From positions 1-37,481 of the forward strand of contig JAVCCJ010000075.1 in the NCBI GenBank assembly GCA_030765585.1: a stretch of 37,481 nucleotides of DNA, written 5' to 3'. A program made the translations under genes and the position numbers. Below are positions 37,323 to 37,481 of the stretch, piece after piece; position 1 is the first letter of the stretch; each line of letters starts with the position of its first letter. The notes beneath the pieces were generated by a model that had not been told where the DNA came from, did not search any database, and saw only the letters and a program-made list of their open reading frames with translations. The DNA is from Candidatus Zapsychrus exili. GTDB lineage: Bacteria; Omnitrophota; Gorgyraeia; Zapsychrales; Zapsychraceae.

Positions 37323-37396
37323 GGCCCCATCGTCTAGCCTGGTCAGGACATATGGTTCTCAGCCATAAAACACCGGTTCAAATCCGGTTGGGGCTA
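37323..37396 (+). tRNA. tRNA-Glu (anticodon CTC), CCA not encoded
   Basis: Acceptor GGCCCCA/TGGGGCT; anticodon stem-loop TATGG-TTCTCAG-CCATA; T arm CCGGTTCAAATCCGG. Confidence 0.92.
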
Positions 37397-37481
37397 TTTA
37401 ATAATAAAATTCCTATCTAGAAAATGTTTAAATATATAAAAGAGAAATTCCTTTCCTTTAGAATACCCGTAATGATGTTCA

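Noticed and set aside
1-37481. CRISPR array, prophage, toxin-antitoxin or transposase genes
   Set aside because: No regularly spaced repeats, phage structural genes, TA pairs or transposase motifs seen; the window looks like core-metabolism chromosome.

Overview
AT-rich bacterial chromosomal window. Protein style (STYYPSPSGAY secreted protein, class-III-like pilin) is compatible with an Omnitrophota-like genome, but taxonomy is inference only. Most of the window is a nitrogen/glutamine island: type III glutamine synthetase, glutamine-dependent NAD synthetase, GltB/GltD, an NfnAB/SudBA-like flavoprotein pair, a Cys-rich orphan protein, NADP-type GDH, CarA, CarB, PurF and PyrG. Other loci are a GH65/beta-phosphoglucomutase operon, a tandem ThyX-like protein, a FIST / histidine kinase / REC-GGDEF operon on the minus strand, and tRNA-Leu(GAG) and tRNA-Glu(CTC). 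The most interesting signal is a probable ANTAR antitermination circuit. A GAF-GAF-ANTAR protein (5722-6957) is encoded just upstream of the glnN leader (7361-7860). That leader holds three tandem intrinsic terminators, each overlapped by a small alternative hairpin whose loop fits the ANTAR hexaloop pattern or a variant (C-[A/G]NNGNN-G). Similar hairpins occur in the leaders of the NfnAB-like/gdhA operon (19430-19636) and carA (24607-24815), each behind a TTGACA/TATATT promoter. Also notable: purF appears frameshifted at a T6 run that separates the catalytic N-terminus from the rest; ThyX motifs are split between two domains; and a composite palindromic (REP/MITE-like) element sits directly upstream of gltB. 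All RNA structures were paired by eye; no folding, database or covariance searches were run.
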